From Candidatus Gastranaerophilales bacterium (GTDB lineage Bacteria > Cyanobacteriota > Vampirovibrionia > Gastranaerophilales > Gastranaerophilaceae), in contig CAJUJH010000004.1 of NCBI GenBank assembly GCA_910586855.1, positions 62,001 through 126,000 of the forward strand: 64,000 bases of DNA. Direction: 5' to 3'. A program made the position numbers and the translations under genes. Under the pieces are notes generated by a model, which saw only the letters and a program-made list of their open reading frames with translations, made no database searches and was not told the DNA's origin. Positions 44,439-54,037 of the stretch are shown piece by piece (positions within the stretch are counted from its first letter, which is position 1; every line of letters begins with the position of its first letter).

Positions 44439-45070
44439 ACATTTAAAATTTCTTCTATAACTTTTATAGTATCAGAAAAAACCCTCTCTATGCTTTTATT
44501 TGCGTCAATAACCTTTACCCTCTTTGGGTCATTTTTTGCTATTTCAAGATAGCCATGTCTCAATTTTTTATGAAATTCAATTCCTTCGGCTTCAAGGCGG
44601 TCTTTTTCTCCTTGAAGTCTTTTTTGGGCAATTTCTGTATCAATGTCAAAAACAATTGTTAAATCAGGAATTACGCCTGCTGTTGCAATTGAATTTAAAT
44701 GTTTAATTTCATCAATATTTTGCTCTCTTCCATACCCCTGGTATGCGATTGTAGAATCTGTGTGTCTGTCGCAAAGCACAATCTTGCCTGATTCAAGTGC
44801 AGGTTTTATTTTGTATTCTATATGCTGGGCTCTATCTGCCAAATATAAAAAGGTTTCGGCAATATTTGATACGGGGTTTTCATAATGAAGAAGAATTTTT
44901 CTTAAATGAACACCCAGGTCTGAACCTCCAGGTTCTCTTGTTAAAATGTTTTCAATATTTTTTTTATCAAGATATTCTTTTATAAGCTGAATCTGCGTTG
45001 TTTTTCCGCAGCCGTCAGCTCCTTCAAATGTTATAAAATATCCTCTTTTATCTCTTTTCCCCGGTTGCAT
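44435..45070 (-). CDS. tmk: Thymidylate kinase
   Basis: A 211-residue dTMP kinase feeding dTTP synthesis. P-loop FEGADGCGKTTQ (residues 15-26), the TREPGGS segment, and the D-R-H-T-D-S-T-I-A-Y-Q-G motif (DR(Y/H)) with catalytic arginine are present. The lid reads KRLQGEKDRLEAEG. Length is typical. It is the upstream gene of the pair with the exported TPR protein. Confidence 0.95.
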   Translation of the reverse strand: MQPGKRDKRGYFITFEGADGCGKTTQIQLIKEYLDKKNIENILTREPGGSDLGVHLRKILLHYENPVSNIAETFLYLADRAQHIEYKIKPALESGKIVLCDRHTDSTIAYQGYGREQNIDEIKHLNSIATAGVIPDLTIVFDIDTEIAQKRLQGEKDRLEAEGIEFHKKLRHGYLEIAKNDPKRVKVIDANKSIERVFSDTIKVIEEILNV

Positions 45071-45261
45071 AAATCCTATATCTCAATCGTTTCAACTCTT
45101 TTATTATAATATTACAATTTTTGTAAAAATAAAAGGTAAACTTCTAGTTTTTTAAAAAATTTAATCTATAATGTTGTTGTGAGGTAAAAAATTACCCCGA
45201 AAATACTATATAAACCCATATATTTTGCTAAAAGACTATTGAGACAGGATTAAATAGAAAA

Positions 45262-45945
45262 TTGGAAGATTATAAAGTGAAGCAAGAAAATATTAATCAG
45301 ATGGAAGAAATAATCACGGCAGGGCAGCTTTTAAGAATATTAAATTCTAACCCCAAGGAAGTTTCCACACTTTGTCAAAAAGCTTGTTTAAAACCTAAAA
45401 AAGACGGTTTTGGAAATATTTATTTTTCTAAAGATGATATTGATGTGTTAAAAAAAGTTAAAGAACTTTATAAGCATACAAAAGAGCTTCAGGAAGAGAA
45501 AAAACGCGCAGTAGAAGAAGCAGTCAGGAAAATGAACACAGAAAAAGAATATTTAGAAAACGAAAACGAAACTTTATATAAAAATTCATCAAAAGATAAT
45601 AACTTCTTGCAAAGAGTAAAACAAAGAGCACAAAAACATGAAATGCCTTTTGATGACATTGAATTAATGGCTCCTAGTGCTCCTAAAAATGAATTTGTAA
45701 GAACCGTTGAAGCTCTTGAAAATAATATAGTAGATAGAATCGCAAGTGTTTTAAATGAAAAAATGGATGGTCTGGATGAGATTGTTGTAGAATTAATCAG
45801 AACCAAGACCGAAAATGAAACCTTGAGACAAAAATTAAACGAGTTAAATAAAGAAAATTTCAGCTTAAAAAGTGAAAATTCAAGCTATAAATCAGTAGGT
45901 TTAGGATTCTACGTTAAGAAAAATTCTGATGAATTTATGATGTAG
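45262..45945 (+). CDS. MerR-like helix-turn-helix protein with coiled coils
   Basis: A 227-residue protein, with a TTG start at 45262 or perhaps the ATG at 45301. Residues about 14-70 form a MerR/HTH_17-like domain (ITAGQLLRILNSNPKEVSTL, GNIYFSKDDIDVLKKV). Two long coiled-coil regions follow (residues 70-115 and 140-210). The architecture suggests a DNA-binding scaffold, perhaps of the MerR-like chromosome or plasmid partition type, rather than an effector-binding regulator. A histidine kinase gene starts 29 bp downstream, which suggests one transcript. No effector domain is seen. Confidence 0.68.
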   Translation: MEDYKVKQENINQMEEIITAGQLLRILNSNPKEVSTLCQKACLKPKKDGFGNIYFSKDDIDVLKKVKELYKHTKELQEEKKRAVEEAVRKMNTEKEYLENENETLYKNSSKDNNFLQRVKQRAQKHEMPFDDIELMAPSAPKNEFVRTVEALENNIVDRIASVLNEKMDGLDEIVVELIRTKTENETLRQKLNELNKENFSLKSENSSYKSVGLGFYVKKNSDEFMM

Positions 45946-45974
45946 CTCTTTTAATCGGTTTTTTGGATTTTAAA

Positions 45975-47801
45975 ATGAGCAGAGTTTTAAGGAGTTTTTA
46001 TCATAACTTAAAAGAACCTATAATTATTTGTGATTTTTCATCCAAAACTTCTTTAGAAAATGCTGATTCAAAAAGCAAGCTTGAAAATTTAAATGGTGTT
46101 TATTTTAATAAAGCCTTTAAAAAGGTTTTTTCGGATATATTTTCAGGTTTTAACGAAGATTCTGCCGATAATCCTAATAATGCCGTTAAAGTATTAAAAA
46201 AGCTTGATAATAAGTTTTATTTTGAATATTACCTTTTAGAAAGTGAGAACCTTAAAACCAGTTCTCCTTTAAAAGATGCCCTTGAACAAAAGGGAAGTTA
46301 CAGTCTCTATGGGATGTATCAAAAAAGTGAGAGAAAATTTTTATATTTTTTGATTCAGGCGTTTTCTCTAAAACAATACCGCATTGTTTATTTCTATGAC
46401 CTTACAAGAGAGATTTTGCTTGAAAGGCTTACAAATGAGAATGAAAAATTAAAGATTCAAAACCAGAATTTTCTAAATACAAATTCTAAAGCGCAAAATC
46501 AGGCTGTAAAACTCGCTTATCTGAACAGGATTTCTACAAGTATTTCAAAAACAATTGACCTGAATGACCTTATTAATACTGCACTTAAGGAATTAAATAT
46601 TATTTTCGGCGCAAAAAAAACTTATTTTGCAAAGAAAAAGCCAAATGAAGAGGTTTTTGAAATTGAATATATTTACCCAAACGGCTTTCAAAATGTTTCA
46701 GAGACAGATAACAGCAATGTTTTTAAGGAAATTTTAAAGTACGATAAACAAATAACGGATGAGATTTTTAATAACAAAATATCAATCCAGATTTGTTTAA
46801 AAGAGAACGAAAATTCAGTATCCCCGCTTAAAACTCCTTTAACCAGAATCATTTTGCCTATTATGAAAAATGAGAATCTGATTGCGGTTGTAGTCATTTT
46901 TACTTCAAAAAAACATATTGAAGAGATAGAAAAGGAGCTTCTGGTTGGTGTATCAATGCAGATTTCAAGCGCTATAACACAAGCTATGCTTTTTAAAGAA
47001 GTTTCAGATAAAAAAGAAGAGGTTGAAAATGCGCTTTCAGAGCTTAAAGAAACTCAATTGCAATTAATAAATTCAGAAAAAATGGCATCTTTAGGGCAGT
47101 TGATAGCATCTGTTGCTCATGAGATAAATACGCCTTTAGCGAGCATTTGTGCCAATAATGAAATTTTAAAGCGCTTTTTTAATTCAGGTGTGCCTTTTGA
47201 TGATGATACGTTTGAAATTTTAAAAGACACAAATTCAATTGATAAAGAGGCAATAAAGCGGATTTCAAACCTTGTACAGTCCCTAAAAAGGTTTGTGCGC
47301 TTGGATGAAACAGTGCTGCAGGCGGCAAATATTAATGAGGAATTGGATTTAACGTTAAATCTTTTGCGGCACAAATTGAAAAAAGATATTAATTTAATAA
47401 AAAATTACGGTGAAATGCAGCCTGTTAACTGTTATCCCAATATGCTCAACCAGGTATTTTTAAATATTTTGATGAATGCAATACAAAGTATTGAAAAAGA
47501 AGCAAATAATCATCCTGATAATTATATGGGTGAAATCTCTATCACGACAAGGGTTTTAGATGGCGTGCTTTCTGTTAAGATTGAGGATAACGGCTTTGGG
47601 ATTAAAGAAGAGGATAAAAAGAAGATTTTCCATGCCGGTTTTACCACAAAAAAAGTGGGCGAGGGAACGGGTTTAGGGCTTGCAATCTGTAAAAAAATAA
47701 TAGAAAAACACAATGGTACGATTTCTTTTGAAAGCGGAGTCATTAAAAAGGATGGAATACCTGTAAAATCTACTTATTTTTTAATTCAAATCCCTGTGTA
47801 G
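45975..47801 (+). CDS. GAF-domain histidine kinase
   Basis: A 608-residue soluble kinase starting at ATG 45975; the in-frame TTG at 45963 is less likely. The N-terminal 160 residues are unassigned. A GAF-like domain (about 185-345: NRISTSISKTIDLNDLINTA) is followed by a coiled coil, then the H box in SLGQLIASVAHEINTPLASI. The HATPase has N box QVFLNILMNAIQSIE and G boxes IEDNGFGI and GEGTGLGLAICKKI. No membrane helix. Preceded by the coiled-coil HTH gene and without an adjacent response regulator. Confidence 0.9.
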   Translation: MSRVLRSFYHNLKEPIIICDFSSKTSLENADSKSKLENLNGVYFNKAFKKVFSDIFSGFNEDSADNPNNAVKVLKKLDNKFYFEYYLLESENLKTSSPLKDALEQKGSYSLYGMYQKSERKFLYFLIQAFSLKQYRIVYFYDLTREILLERLTNENEKLKIQNQNFLNTNSKAQNQAVKLAYLNRISTSISKTIDLNDLINTALKELNIIFGAKKTYFAKKKPNEEVFEIEYIYPNGFQNVSETDNSNVFKEILKYDKQITDEIFNNKISIQICLKENENSVSPLKTPLTRIILPIMKNENLIAVVVIFTSKKHIEEIEKELLVGVSMQISSAITQAMLFKEVSDKKEEVENALSELKETQLQLINSEKMASLGQLIASVAHEINTPLASICANNEILKRFFNSGVPFDDDTFEILKDTNSIDKEAIKRISNLVQSLKRFVRLDETVLQAANINEELDLTLNLLRHKLKKDINLIKNYGEMQPVNCYPNMLNQVFLNILMNAIQSIEKEANNHPDNYMGEISITTRVLDGVLSVKIEDNGFGIKEEDKKKIFHAGFTTKKVGEGTGLGLAICKKIIEKHNGTISFESGVIKKDGIPVKSTYFLIQIPV

Positions 47802-47833
47802 GTTATTTTTTGGCTGTTTTCTTTTTGTTAAAG

Positions 47834-48044
47834 AATTAAATAAGCTTAAAATATTAAATTTATCGACGGGGCTGGCAACACTCATAGAAAATCTAAGATT
47901 CGTCTTTTATTGTTCGCAAACTCACCTGCGTTTTAAGCTAACGGAAACGCAGGTTCAAACATGCTCACAACTTACATTCATCTTGATTTTCTTATTCGCT
48001 TATGCTTAACGCCGATAAATTTAATATTTTAAGCTTATTTAATT
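47834..48044. repeat. 211-bp inverted-repeat element with internal hairpin
   Basis: Two perfectly complementary 32-base arms, 47834-47865 and 48013-48044, enclose about 147 bp. Inside is a further hairpin, CCTGCGTTT paired with AAACGCAGG near 47930-47953. The element fills the convergent gap between the kinase and YibE/F genes. It could be a non-autonomous transposable element of MITE type or a strong bidirectional terminator. No target-site duplication is clear. Part of its interior (a stem around C-T-A-A-C-G followed by T-T-C-G-C-A-A-A) resembles the stem-loop region at 2745-2892. Confidence 0.75.
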
Positions 48045-48050
48045 TGATTA

Positions 48051-49343
48051 TTATTCTTCAAAAGAAGAATCTGAATCGTTTGATATTGATGGTTCAGATT
48101 CATTTTTTGCTTCTTCACTTGAAGTCTCTTCTATATCGGATTTTTTCTTAGTTTCAGGGGCTTCAGCTGTAATTTTTTCCAGTTTTGCTTGTTTTCTTTT
48201 GATTAAATAAGAGCTCATAATGGCAGTGAGCGGTACACAGGCTAAAAGCGAGATGCTTCCCGTAAGTGCCGATAAAATCTCTCCTGCAACCTGATTAAGA
48301 TTGAAAAACTTTGCAACATCTATATTGGAGCCTAGCAATACCAAAGGCATTGCACTTCCTAAATACACAAGAATCAAAGTGTTTGACATCGTTCCTATTA
48401 TGTCTCGTCCCACATTCATTCCTGATTTAAAAAGCTCAAATACAGTAAGCCTTGGGTCAGTTACGTGGATTTCGTTAATTGTGCTTGAAATTGAAATTGC
48501 AACATCCATCAAGGCTCCAAGTGCTGCTACCATCATTGAAGCGGCTAAAATCCCTTCCTGGTTTAAATCAGGGCGCGACATATATAAAAACAGGCTTTCT
48601 TCACCCATAAATCCTGTTAGATGAGCGAGAAAAATTGACAAAAGCGCTAAAGCTGAGGCAAAAATTAATGATAGAACCGTGCCTAAAATTGCAGCGTTGC
48701 TTTTTGAATTAACCCCTGCAACAAGATACATTGTTGCAATTGTAGAGAGAATCGAAATAATTAAAGCGGCTAAAATCGGCGAAACATTAAATAACACTAA
48801 GGGTACAAACACTGCAAATACAAGAACTACGGTAATTATAATTGATAAAAGGCTGTAAAATCCTTTCATCCGCCCTATTCCAATTAAAAAAGCAATAAAA
48901 ATGAAGGAATACAAATAAATTGTTCCAACTCTTTTGATATCAGAAACATAAACATCAACATCTTCTATACTTTGAGGGTTTGGGTTTTTTGATTCTACAA
49001 CAATAGTTACTTTATCATTTTCCTTTAAAAATACTTCATAGGCAGGGTTTCCTGTGAGCATATTGTCTGTAACTTTTTCATTCCCCTTAAATTTGCCTGT
49101 AGTAATTTTTACGGTTACAATTTGTTTTGATATGGTTTCAGGAGAATCGGTTTTTTCCGTGTAATCATATTCAATCTTTTTAATGATGCCGCTTTCTGCT
49201 TTAGAATAATTCTCAGGTGTTTCGTGCGGCTGGTGTTCTTCTGTTTTTGGTTTATCAATTTTATCTTGTATGGTATCCGTTGCAGCAAAAGTGTTTGCTG
49301 CTGTTATAAAAAATAGTATTAAAAACGCGATTAATTTTTTCAT
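48051..49343 (-). CDS. YibE/F-family membrane protein
   Basis: A 430-residue protein with a signal peptide (M-K-K-L-I-A-F-L-I-L), a soluble extracytoplasmic domain (about 25-135, containing IVTVKITTGKFKGNE) and then about seven to eight membrane helices of the YibE/F family (LAALIISILSTIATMYLVAG). The conserved phrase AALGALMDVAISISSTI marks the family. The C-terminus is an acidic tail of low complexity. The function of the family is not established; transport has been suggested for Lactobacillales members. Confidence 0.85.
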   Translation of the reverse strand: MKKLIAFLILFFITAANTFAATDTIQDKIDKPKTEEHQPHETPENYSKAESGIIKKIEYDYTEKTDSPETISKQIVTVKITTGKFKGNEKVTDNMLTGNPAYEVFLKENDKVTIVVESKNPNPQSIEDVDVYVSDIKRVGTIYLYSFIFIAFLIGIGRMKGFYSLLSIIITVVLVFAVFVPLVLFNVSPILAALIISILSTIATMYLVAGVNSKSNAAILGTVLSLIFASALALLSIFLAHLTGFMGEESLFLYMSRPDLNQEGILAASMMVAALGALMDVAISISSTINEIHVTDPRLTVFELFKSGMNVGRDIIGTMSNTLILVYLGSAMPLVLLGSNIDVAKFFNLNQVAGEILSALTGSISLLACVPLTAIMSSYLIKRKQAKLEKITAEAPETKKKSDIEETSSEEAKNESEPSISNDSDSSFEE

Positions 49344-49390
49344 ACATACATTCTAGCGCTAAAATACGAAAAATATGCTAGAATTTATTT

Positions 49391-50452
49391 ATGCAAAATT
49401 TTTTACCTAAAACTAAGTCTAAAGATACTCTTTCTGTAGCGGATATGCTCAAAAAGCCAAAGGTGAGTATTATTATTACATGCTATAATCTTGCACAATA
49501 TCTGCCGGATTTAATTGAATCAATTGAAAATCAGACATATAAAAATTTTGAAGTAATTATTGTAAATGATTGTTCCAATGATAATACAAAAGAATTTTTA
49601 GATAATCTTTTGGATGAAAATTTTATCAATAAACTTTTTAAACCGTTAAAAATTTCGCAAAAAAAATACAAAGTAATTCATAATACTGAAAACTTGGGGC
49701 AATTCGGCTCATTTTTAGAAGGTTTGAAGATTGCAGAGGGTGAATTTATATCCCTTATTGATGCAGATGATGTTTTAATGCCCGATTATTTAATGTGCCA
49801 TCTGATGGTGCATATGAATACATCTGTTGCTTTTACAAGCGCTGCACAATTTGAGATTGATGAAAATTCCGTGGTGCATTCACTTGTGTCTCTTGCAACA
49901 AGCGGGTATAAAAACGCTGATTTTACCTGTACACTTCAAGATGAAGATGAAATTTTCAGCTTAAAGGAAAAGATTGAAAATTTTGAAGTTAAAGTTTTAG
50001 ATAATAAAAGCTGTAAATTCGGCACCTGGGCTTGGGGACCTACAAGTTCTGCTATGATGAGAAAATCTGCTGCTGAATTTTTGCTAAAATATCCAAACCC
50101 GAAAGACTGGATAAAAGGTGCTGATAAAATAGCATTTACATTTTTGCATTTAATCGGCGGTTCTGCCCTGATTTCTGCTCCACTGTTTGCATACAGGCGC
50201 CATAAAACAAATTTATCAAGCGCTAACCCTGTTATCGGGAACTTTAGATATCTAAAACCTGATTGCATCAAGCTTTACATTGGATATAACAAAAGAATAA
50301 GATTTGATGTTTTAAAATTTATCTTTAAAAATTATGATTATTTTATATCAAGGTTCAATTCTTTAAATGTAAAAAAGATGATATTTTCTATCATCTTCTC
50401 CATTGATTTTTATACACTTAAAAGAGCTTTTAAATCGCTCTTTGTAAGGTGA
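49391..50452 (+). CDS. Family 2 glycosyltransferase
   Basis: A 353-residue GT-A fold enzyme. The nucleotide-sugar site begins VSIIITCYNLAQYLPDLI and EVIIVNDCSNDN, and the metal-binding DxD is in LIDADDVLMPDY (about residue 120). The C-terminal 100 residues are helical with basic clusters, suggesting membrane association. It likely adds a sugar to a surface polysaccharide or glycolipid. It starts 48 bp from YibE/F on the opposite strand and is followed by a convergent FKG-motif gene; the sugar and acceptor are not known. Confidence 0.85.
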   Translation: MQNFLPKTKSKDTLSVADMLKKPKVSIIITCYNLAQYLPDLIESIENQTYKNFEVIIVNDCSNDNTKEFLDNLLDENFINKLFKPLKISQKKYKVIHNTENLGQFGSFLEGLKIAEGEFISLIDADDVLMPDYLMCHLMVHMNTSVAFTSAAQFEIDENSVVHSLVSLATSGYKNADFTCTLQDEDEIFSLKEKIENFEVKVLDNKSCKFGTWAWGPTSSAMMRKSAAEFLLKYPNPKDWIKGADKIAFTFLHLIGGSALISAPLFAYRRHKTNLSSANPVIGNFRYLKPDCIKLYIGYNKRIRFDVLKFIFKNYDYFISRFNSLNVKKMIFSIIFSIDFYTLKRAFKSLFVR

Positions 50453-50485
50453 TTTATTATTAAACCTGATTTAGATAAAAAGGTT

Positions 50486-50695
50486 TTATCCTACAATATT
50501 AAGGTTCTGCCCGATACCTGCAGGTGCTGTAAAATCCTGTTGGATTTTATCTGCAGTATTTACTGCACGGTTATATGTATCTCTTGCGCTTAAACTTGCA
50601 TTTGCTTCAGGCAAGGATGAGGTTATTCCCTTGAAATTATTATTTTCCTGCCCCTTAAAATTAATACCGTAATTAAAAGAAATAGGCTCAATCAT
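50486..50695 (-). CDS. Short FKG-motif protein
   Basis: A 69-residue protein: M-I-E-P-I-S-F-N-Y-G-I-N-F-K-G-Q-E-N. Two F-K-G units are present (residues 13-15 and 21-23). The rest is polar with DTYNRAVNTADKIQQDF, probably one helix. No signal peptide. It belongs with the other short proteins of this window that have x-F-K-G near the N-terminus (52775, 57268). The family is known to me only as uncharacterised. A short hairpin, AAACCT/AGGTTT near 50463-50487, may terminate both this and the glycosyltransferase gene. Confidence 0.7.
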   Translation of the reverse strand: MIEPISFNYGINFKGQENNNFKGITSSLPEANASLSARDTYNRAVNTADKIQQDFTAPAGIGQNLNIVG

Positions 50696-50979
50696 AAATA
50701 TTTCCCTTCACAACACATTAGTATAAAACATGAAAATGAATTTTTTTGCTTAAAAACCACTGATTTTTAAGACTTTTTTAAAAAATATTAACTTCTCTTT
50801 TCTTTATTTTTAAACCAACCGCTTTTTTAAAAAGCAATTAATCTAACAACAACAAAACACTTCCTTATTATACCACCCTTTTTCAAATTTTGAAATAAGC
50901 TTAACAAAAAACCGCCCATACGGTGTAAAACAGCTTATTGGGTGTTTAATTTTTGTTAATGTTGAATTATTATTAAAAT

Positions 50980-51849
50980 ATGCAATCATATAAGAAAATT
51001 ACCCCATATTTATTCTTATTTCCTGCAATATTGTTACTTACAATATTTTTCTTTTTGCCGTTTTTTCAAACAATAATATACAGTTTTCAAGATTATTCAA
51101 ACGATATATATAATCCTGTTTTTGGCACGCTTTTAAACTATAAAACGCTTTATAATTCACCTATTTTTATAAAATCTTTAGTGAATACTTTTTATTTTCT
51201 AATCTTAACAACGCCCTTTTTAGTTGTATTTCCTTTGTTTTTAGCCATTTTAATAAACCAGAAAATTAAAGGCAAAACTTTTTATAAACTTATCATTTAC
51301 CTTCCTGTGGTGGTTTCAATTGTTGTGGTTGCAATTGCTTTTAAATGGCTCTATGCGCCAAACGGGCTTTTGAATTATTTTATGGAAACTTTTAATCTGC
51401 CTCATATCAACTGGCTTTCAAGCCCGAGAGTTGCAATGATTTCGGTTGCTTTAGTTACCATCTTTAAAGGGGTTGGGTATTATATGATGATATATCTTGC
51501 ATCTTTAATGAGTGTCCCTAAAGAGCTTTATGAGGCTGCAGAGATTGACGGTGCTAACGAATTTCAAAAACATATGACAGTTACAATTCCGCATTTAATG
51601 CCAACTATTGCTCTTGTATCAACCATAAGTGCAATTTCAGCCCTAAAGGTATTTGTTGAAATCTATGTTATGACAAAAGGCGGACCATTGGATTCAACTA
51701 AAACAATTGTTTATTATATCTATGAAAGAGCATTTGAAAACCTTGATATAGGCTTAGCTTCAGCAGCATGTGTCGTGCTTTTAATTGTTGTTATGATATT
51801 TTCAATCATAAATATTTTATGTTTTGAAAGAAAGAAATATGGGCTTTAG
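50980..51849 (+). CDS. Sugar ABC transporter permease, MalF/UgpA type
   Basis: A 289-residue permease with six membrane helices. The ATPase-docking EAA loop reads YEAAEIDGANEFQKHMTVTI (about 185-205). It pairs with the permease seven bases downstream in the CUT1 (oligosaccharide or glycerol-phosphate) family. No substrate-binding protein or ATPase gene is in the window, so both partners must be encoded elsewhere (often a shared MsmK-like ATPase). About 284 bp of non-coding DNA with no recognisable element precede it. Confidence 0.92.
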   Translation: MQSYKKITPYLFLFPAILLLTIFFFLPFFQTIIYSFQDYSNDIYNPVFGTLLNYKTLYNSPIFIKSLVNTFYFLILTTPFLVVFPLFLAILINQKIKGKTFYKLIIYLPVVVSIVVVAIAFKWLYAPNGLLNYFMETFNLPHINWLSSPRVAMISVALVTIFKGVGYYMMIYLASLMSVPKELYEAAEIDGANEFQKHMTVTIPHLMPTIALVSTISAISALKVFVEIYVMTKGGPLDSTKTIVYYIYERAFENLDIGLASAACVVLLIVVMIFSIINILCFERKKYGL

Positions 51850-51856
51850 GTGAATT

Positions 51857-52696
51857 ATGAGACATATTAAGGGTTTTTTAATTCATATAATTTTAATTTT
51901 TGTCTGCATATTATGCTTATTGCCTTTTTTATGGCTTACATCCACTGCGCTTAAAGGTGCAGGCGAGAATATTTTTGCCTATCCTCCAGTTTTTATTCCT
52001 GAAGATTTCACTTTTGAAAACTTTAAGATGGTGCTTATTTTGGTACCTATAGTGGGATATGCGCTAAATAGCTTTATTGTAGCATCTTTTACGGTTGTTT
52101 TAAATCTTATATTTTCTGCTCTTGCAGCTTATCCTTTAGCAAGAATGAATTTTAAGGGCAAAAATATTATATTTTTTGGAATTTTAGCCACCATAATGGT
52201 GCCTTTCCAGGCTATAATGCTTCCTATTTATATAATAACCTTAAAATTAAACCTTGTGGATTCATACGGAAATTTGAACGGATATTTGGGTTTAATTTTG
52301 CCTTTTGCTGTAAATGCATTTGGTATTTTCCTTTTAAGACAGGCATTTTTAGCTGTGCCAAGGGAGCTTGAAGAATCTGCCGTAATTGACGGGTGTAATT
52401 CTCTGCAGATATTTTTTAAGGTGCTTTTGCCCTTGATTAAGCCATCTTTAGCAGTTTTAGCGATTTTTATCTTTATAGGAAGCTGGGGAGAATTTTTATG
52501 GCCGAGCATTATTTTAACGAAAGACAGTCTCTATACCCTTCCTGTAGGTATTAATGACCTGCAAGGGGCATTTAGCGCAAATTACAGGCTTATTGCAGCA
52601 GGTTCAATCGTATCAATAATACCTATAGTTATCTTTTTCCTTTCCCTGCAAAAATACTTCATCCAAGGCTCAACAGAAGGCGCTGTGAAGGGGTAA
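51857..52696 (+). CDS. Sugar ABC transporter permease, MalG/UgpE type
   Basis: A 279-residue permease, six helices, with the EAA loop EESAVIDGCNSLQIFFKVLL (about 175-195). Partner of the upstream permease; the start lies seven bases after its stop, with AGGTG serving as ribosome binding site. The substrate is not determinable from the permeases alone. Confidence 0.92.
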   Translation: MRHIKGFLIHIILIFVCILCLLPFLWLTSTALKGAGENIFAYPPVFIPEDFTFENFKMVLILVPIVGYALNSFIVASFTVVLNLIFSALAAYPLARMNFKGKNIIFFGILATIMVPFQAIMLPIYIITLKLNLVDSYGNLNGYLGLILPFAVNAFGIFLLRQAFLAVPRELEESAVIDGCNSLQIFFKVLLPLIKPSLAVLAIFIFIGSWGEFLWPSIILTKDSLYTLPVGINDLQGAFSANYRLIAAGSIVSIIPIVIFFLSLQKYFIQGSTEGAVKG

Positions 52697-52743
52697 GGCA
52701 GAAATTTAAAGTATTTTGCAAATAATTTTCTTCAGGAGTTTTT

Positions 52744-52764
52744 ATGCTCATACCACTATATTAG
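52744..52764 (+). other. Possible six-codon leader peptide
   Basis: ATG CTC ATA CCA CTA TAT TAG follows AGGAG by five bases, and its stop overlaps the GGAGAAG ribosome binding site of the FKG gene at 52775. This arrangement could couple translation of the two, but a frame this short can arise by chance. Confidence 0.25.
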
Positions 52765-52774
52765 GAGAAGATTA

Positions 52775-53209
52775 ATGTTAAGTATAAATAATATTCCATT
52801 CAAAGGATATGTAAGATATGGTTTAAATCCAAATAAAAACTATCTTGAATCCAAAGCAAAATGTGCAAATGCCATTTCGCGATGTAATTCCTCTATTCAA
52901 AAAGAAGTTGCAGATACTATGAATGAAGTAACAAGAAGCCTTAAATGTATACCAACTAATGATGAATTTATGGTAGATGCAGAATACAAAAATTCTACTT
53001 TATTTTTAACTGCTGCAAGGTTTAATGGGGAAAGACCGGCAGAAGAATGCGAAGTACAGCTTCATAATACCGGTAAGAATTTTTTCAACCAAAGCACAAA
53101 TGTAGAGTTTTTGAGACAATTTAGGGAAGAAGTTGAAGATAAATTTGTAAAAGAAGGCAAAGAATTTATTCCCGATGATACAGATTCTATTATGGATTAT
53201 TTAGTGTAA
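52775..53209 (+). CDS. FKG-motif protein, unknown
   Basis: A 144-residue protein: M-L-S-I-N-N-I-P-F-K-G-Y-V-R-Y-G carries the N-terminal motif (F9-K10-G11). The remainder is a soluble mixed domain with cysteines in KCANAISRCNSSIQ and an acidic end. No signal peptide. GGAGAAG precedes the ATG. It follows the ABC permease genes by 79 bp and is nine bases before tcdA, so it may be in either transcript. Function unknown. Confidence 0.72.
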   Translation: MLSINNIPFKGYVRYGLNPNKNYLESKAKCANAISRCNSSIQKEVADTMNEVTRSLKCIPTNDEFMVDAEYKNSTLFLTAARFNGERPAEECEVQLHNTGKNFFNQSTNVEFLRQFREEVEDKFVKEGKEFIPDDTDSIMDYLV

Positions 53210-53218
53210 AATTAAACC

Positions 53219-54037
53219 ATGACAGATACTATTTTTTCAAGAAATAAGCTATATTGGGGCGAAGATTTTCAAGAGTACCTCAAAAGCTTAAAAATTGCTG
53301 TTTTTGGACTTGGCGGGGTAGGCGGTTTTGCTCTTGAGGCTTTAGCACGTGCAGGAATCGGGCATTTTTTAATTGTAGATTTTGATACAGTAAGTGTTTC
53401 AAATATAAACAGGCAGCTTGCAGCGCTTCATTCAACAATAGGCTTAAAAAAAACAGAGGTCTTTAAAAAAAGACTTTTGGATATTAATCCTTCAATTCGG
53501 GTGCAGGTATATGACGGTTTTTTTTCTGAAAATGTGCAAAATAAAGTGTTTTCAGGAGAATTTGTGGTTGATAATACAGTTGCAGCCGGCAAGGGTGTAG
53601 ATTTTATAGTTGATGCCATTGATACTGTTAAATCAAAGATTGAACTTATAAAGTTTTCCTTTGAGAATAATATTCAGGCTATTTCCTCATTTGGAGCGGG
53701 AAATAGAATGGATGCAAGCAAGCTTTTTGTATCTGATATTTCAGAAATAAAGGATATGGGAGGCGGGAAGGACAGTTTTTCCAAAAATGTTCTTCATAAA
53801 TTAAAAAAATATGCAGGTATTGAAAAAAATTTAACTGTAGTATCAAGTAGTGAAAAGCCGCACAGTGAGCAGAAAATAAAAACTGTAGAACATATTGAAG
53901 AAGATGGCGGATTAAGTGTAGAATTTACAAAATTTACTCCGGCATCAACCCCTGTTGTTCCTGCGGTTGCCGGATATTTAATGGCGGATTTTATATTAAA
54001 AACTTGTTACAATAAATTTTTTAATAAACATCCTTAA
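53219..54037 (+). CDS. tcdA: tRNA threonylcarbamoyladenosine dehydratase
   Basis: A 272-residue E1-like enzyme (TcdA/CsdL) that cyclises t6A37 of tRNAs that read ANN codons, using ATP. The nucleotide-binding loop is FGLGGVGGFALEALARAGI (about 29-47), followed by VDFDTVSVSNINRQ. The family-specific ISSFGAGNRMDASKL segment is kept. The C-terminal VPAVAGYLMADFILK is typical. Residues 195-235 hold a longer charged insert than in E. coli. Start nine bases after the FKG gene's stop. Confidence 0.9.
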   Translation: MTDTIFSRNKLYWGEDFQEYLKSLKIAVFGLGGVGGFALEALARAGIGHFLIVDFDTVSVSNINRQLAALHSTIGLKKTEVFKKRLLDINPSIRVQVYDGFFSENVQNKVFSGEFVVDNTVAAGKGVDFIVDAIDTVKSKIELIKFSFENNIQAISSFGAGNRMDASKLFVSDISEIKDMGGGKDSFSKNVLHKLKKYAGIEKNLTVVSSSEKPHSEQKIKTVEHIEEDGGLSVEFTKFTPASTPVVPAVAGYLMADFILKTCYNKFFNKHP

